Assembly (NCBI GenBank): GCA_944322395.1
Contig: CALUPA010000016.1
Span: 1 to 43,403, forward strand
Direction of reading: 5' to 3'
DNA length: 43,403 nt
From: an uncultured Phocaeicola sp.
Lineage (GTDB): Bacteria > Bacteroidota > Bacteroidia > Bacteroidales > Bacteroidaceae
Below, in pieces: positions 41,647 to 43,403 of this stretch. How positions within the stretch are numbered: the stretch's first letter is position 1; the number at the start of each line of letters is the position of its first letter. The translations under genes were made by a program, and so were the position numbers. A model generated the notes under the pieces. The model saw only the letters and a program-made list of their open reading frames with translations, did not search any database and had not been told where the DNA came from.

Positions 41647-43170
41647 CTATTTTCTTATTCTACTTGTTATTACATTCTTTTCACGGTCGTTGCAGCCCAT
41701 TACAAACGAGCTCACGCCCACCGACACCACACACAATGTGCCTATGGCAAGGAATGAAGTGATTTCTCCCATCGGCACCTTAATATACACAGCCAGCGGT
41801 ATTACAGGAGCAACCACCGCCACTTTCAGCACCGGCGCCACTACCTCCCTGAAATATCGTTTAATGTCCATGCCTATCATCGGCAGCACTATTTTCAGGC
41901 GTATATACTGTGTCAGTATCTCTATCACAATATGTATTCCGAAAACTATCTCCGGTTTCATGCCCGGAATCTTCAGAGCCATATATGCCACAGGCACAAT
42001 CATCAGCAGTGCCGTTCCCTCGTATATCTGGAATTTCTTCAGTTTTCCCGTTGCATGCACAGCCGTTATTATCGGGTTCGAGAAACAGTACAGTATACTC
42101 ACTGCCAGCACAAGCCTCAGAAAGCTCACCGTGTGTTCCGGAAAATCGCCCAGCCACCATTTCAGCACAGTCTCCGCTTCAATGGCAAGAGGCAGACATA
42201 TCAGCAGCAACAGGAAAAACGAATATTTCGAGCTTGCAATAATCAGCGTATGCATTCTTTCCAGATTGCCGGCAGCATAGTTTTTCGTCAGCTGCGGGTT
42301 TATTGCCATCTGGAAGTTGATACAGAAGTTATTCACTATGTTCTGTACCTGCACCGCTATTCCACGCGCCGCATTCACAGCCGGATTGAAGAATATATTC
42401 AGCAGGATGTTAAGCCCCTGTGTATACCCGAACACAGCCAGATTGCCGTTCATGGTCCATCCCGCATAGCCGAATATTTCCCTGAAAAGCTTCTTGTCCG
42501 TATTCTTCAACGACAGTCCTCTGGTTTCCTCAAACTTTCTGTTGCAGTACACTATATACACCATAAAATCGAACATCTGTATCAGGCAGATATACACTGC
42601 ATAGAAAACCAGTTTGTCAAACGGTGTATACACCAGCATGAACACAGCAGCCAGTTTCAGCACAGCATCGGCAAGTGTCAGGTAGGCGAAAGCCGACATC
42701 TTTTCGTGTGCTATTATCGCTGCATTATAGGGTGCCCATATCAGGCTTCCTATAGCTGCAAATATCGAAAGCTGATACACCCACATAGCTGCCGTTTCCC
42801 TTGCTTCCGGGATATTCAGCTGTGTCATCACGAACCACAGTCCCACAGTCTCGCTTATTATCATCACTATCACGGAGAACAGCAGATGTATCTTCACAAT
42901 ATTCCCGAACGTGTTTTTCAGCTCGTCCATATCTCCTTTTCCCAGCGAAAAGGTAATGAACCTTGCCGAAGCACTTGCCAGCGAACCTGTCAGGAAACTA
43001 AGGAATGTGATGACTCCTCCCACCACATTGTAAATACCAAAGTCCTCCACTCCCAAAGTCTGCAGCACTACCCTGGACGTGTAAAGGCTTATTATCACCA
43101 TTACGAACATCCTGAAATAAAGCAGGACACTGTTCTTTGCTATTCTTTTATTTTCGTTTGTGTTGCTCAT
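41647..43170 (-). CDS. wzx: Wzx-type polysaccharide flippase
   Basis: This 507-residue protein has about 12-14 transmembrane segments with the N-terminal start KNSVLLYFRMFVMVIISLYTSRVVLQTLGVEDFGIYNVVGG, typical of Wzx/MVF flippases, and LASASARFITFSLGKGD. It would carry the lipid-linked repeat unit across the inner membrane. It is the first gene of the nine-gene cluster, whose promoter was not identified: only 29 bp separate it from the gene fragment at the right edge. The frame can begin with TTG at 43173; the ATG at 43170 is preferred. Confidence 0.92.
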   Translation of the reverse strand: MSNTNENKRIAKNSVLLYFRMFVMVIISLYTSRVVLQTLGVEDFGIYNVVGGVITFLSFLTGSLASASARFITFSLGKGDMDELKNTFGNIVKIHLLFSVIVMIISETVGLWFVMTQLNIPEARETAAMWVYQLSIFAAIGSLIWAPYNAAIIAHEKMSAFAYLTLADAVLKLAAVFMLVYTPFDKLVFYAVYICLIQMFDFMVYIVYCNRKFEETRGLSLKNTDKKLFREIFGYAGWTMNGNLAVFGYTQGLNILLNIFFNPAVNAARGIAVQVQNIVNNFCINFQMAINPQLTKNYAAGNLERMHTLIIASSKYSFFLLLLICLPLAIEAETVLKWWLGDFPEHTVSFLRLVLAVSILYCFSNPIITAVHATGKLKKFQIYEGTALLMIVPVAYMALKIPGMKPEIVFGIHIVIEILTQYIRLKIVLPMIGMDIKRYFREVVAPVLKVAVVAPVIPLAVYIKVPMGEITSFLAIGTLCVVSVGVSSFVMGCNDREKNVITSRIRK

Positions 43171-43199
43171 CAAATACGTTTATCTTTTTTCAACTACTG

Positions 43200-43403
43200 T
43201 TATTGCATCCCCTCTATTTCATCTTTACTAAGTCCCGTAATCAGACTTATCTGCTCTATCGGCATGCCGAATCTTTTCATATTGCGTGCTATTTCAGATT
43301 TTTCTTTCGCACGTCCTTCCTTTAGACCTTTTTCCCATCCTGCCTTAAGGGTATCTTCTTCAACTATCCTACTAACCCGATAGCGGTCAAGTGCCCTGTC
43401 GTA
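43200..43403 (-). CDS. C-terminal part of an Rpn/PD-(D/E)XK nuclease-transposase family protein (cut by window edge)
   Basis: The last 67 codons and stop of a minus-strand gene run off the right end. The visible part reads YDRALDRYRV... then GWEKGLKEGRAKEKSEIARNM, followed by KRFGMPIEQISLITGLSKDEI before the stop. The charged, Gly/Glu-repeated middle and the short terminal HTH-like stretch are typical of the C-terminal tail of Rpn / PD-(D/E)XK nuclease family transposase proteins. The catalytic domain is outside the window, so the call rests on the tail alone. Only 29 bp separate it from wzx. Confidence 0.7.
   Translation of the reverse strand, partial: YDRALDRYRVSRIVEEDTLKAGWEKGLKEGRAKEKSEIARNMKRFGMPIEQISLITGLSKDEIEGMQ

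Noticed and set aside
41932-43383. A 483-codon plus-strand open frame antisense to the flippase gene
   Set aside because: It mirrors the codon bias of the minus-strand gene, has low-complexity composition rich in His, Gln and Arg, and no ribosome site or family resemblance. Similar antisense frames accompany many genes here.

Overview
The window is a chromosomal segment of a member of the Bacteroidales, most likely Bacteroides, Phocaeicola or a close relative. Evidence: many intergenic regions carry the Bacteroidetes sigma-70 promoter pattern (TTTG or CTTG, 19-20 bp spacer, TAnnTTTG). The proteins include families largely confined to that phylum: DUF4954, HU-HIG-type DNA-binding proteins, DUF6057-like membrane proteins and three-haem cytochrome c peroxidase. 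The gene set also fits: archaeal-type ProRS, and a stand-alone HsdR N-terminal domain next to holA. No tRNA, rRNA, CRISPR array or complete insertion sequence was seen.

Layout. 0-3.3 kb: a plus-strand arsenic operon (arsR, ArsF-like lipoprotein, ArsG-like permease, ArsE-like redox protein, ArsP permease, arsC). 3.3-4.3 kb: minus-strand HxlR regulator and cupin with related promoters. 4.6-7.4 kb: DUF4954 hexapeptide-repeat protein and an MgtC/SapB membrane protein, plus strand. 7.4-7.7 kb: convergent intergenic region with two strong terminators and a dif-like sequence. 7.7-26.5 kb: mostly minus-strand housekeeping genes (dapA, ligA, pyrK-pyrD, holA, nif3/zinc-ribbon pair, proS, glgB), with trmD, an HsdR_N-like gene and folK on the plus strand. 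Between an XRE regulator and holA lies a 680 bp AT-rich region packed with the palindrome TACAnnTGTA. 27-28.5 kb: rfbC-rfbA, minus strand. 28.7-34 kb: an HU-like gene (minus), then a PagL-like outer membrane protein and a ResB-CcsA-cytochrome c peroxidase operon (plus). 34-43.2 kb: a nine-gene minus-strand polysaccharide cluster (Wzx flippase, seven glycosyltransferases, EpsG/Wzy-type polymerase). The right edge cuts an Rpn/PD-(D/E)XK-type gene.

How the genes fit together. The arsenic operon pairs redox proteins (two CxxC thioredoxin-like proteins and a CcdA-like permease) with an organoarsenical permease and arsenate reductase, so it looks aimed at organic as well as inorganic arsenic. ResB and CcsA would attach haem to the three-CxxCH peroxidase encoded directly after them. 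The sugar-nucleotide genes rfbA/rfbC could feed the surface polysaccharide cluster, but no initiating sugar-phosphate transferase is present.

Most notable signals: (1) ten perfect TACAnnTGTA palindromes within 516 bp, several arranged around the predicted promoter of the XRE gene; (2) a dif-like site at 7507-7534, where gene orientation and, in sampled lines, G/C strand bias both change sign, suggesting the replication terminus; (3) a C-terminal QLELF peptide on DNA ligase that matches the sliding-clamp binding consensus.
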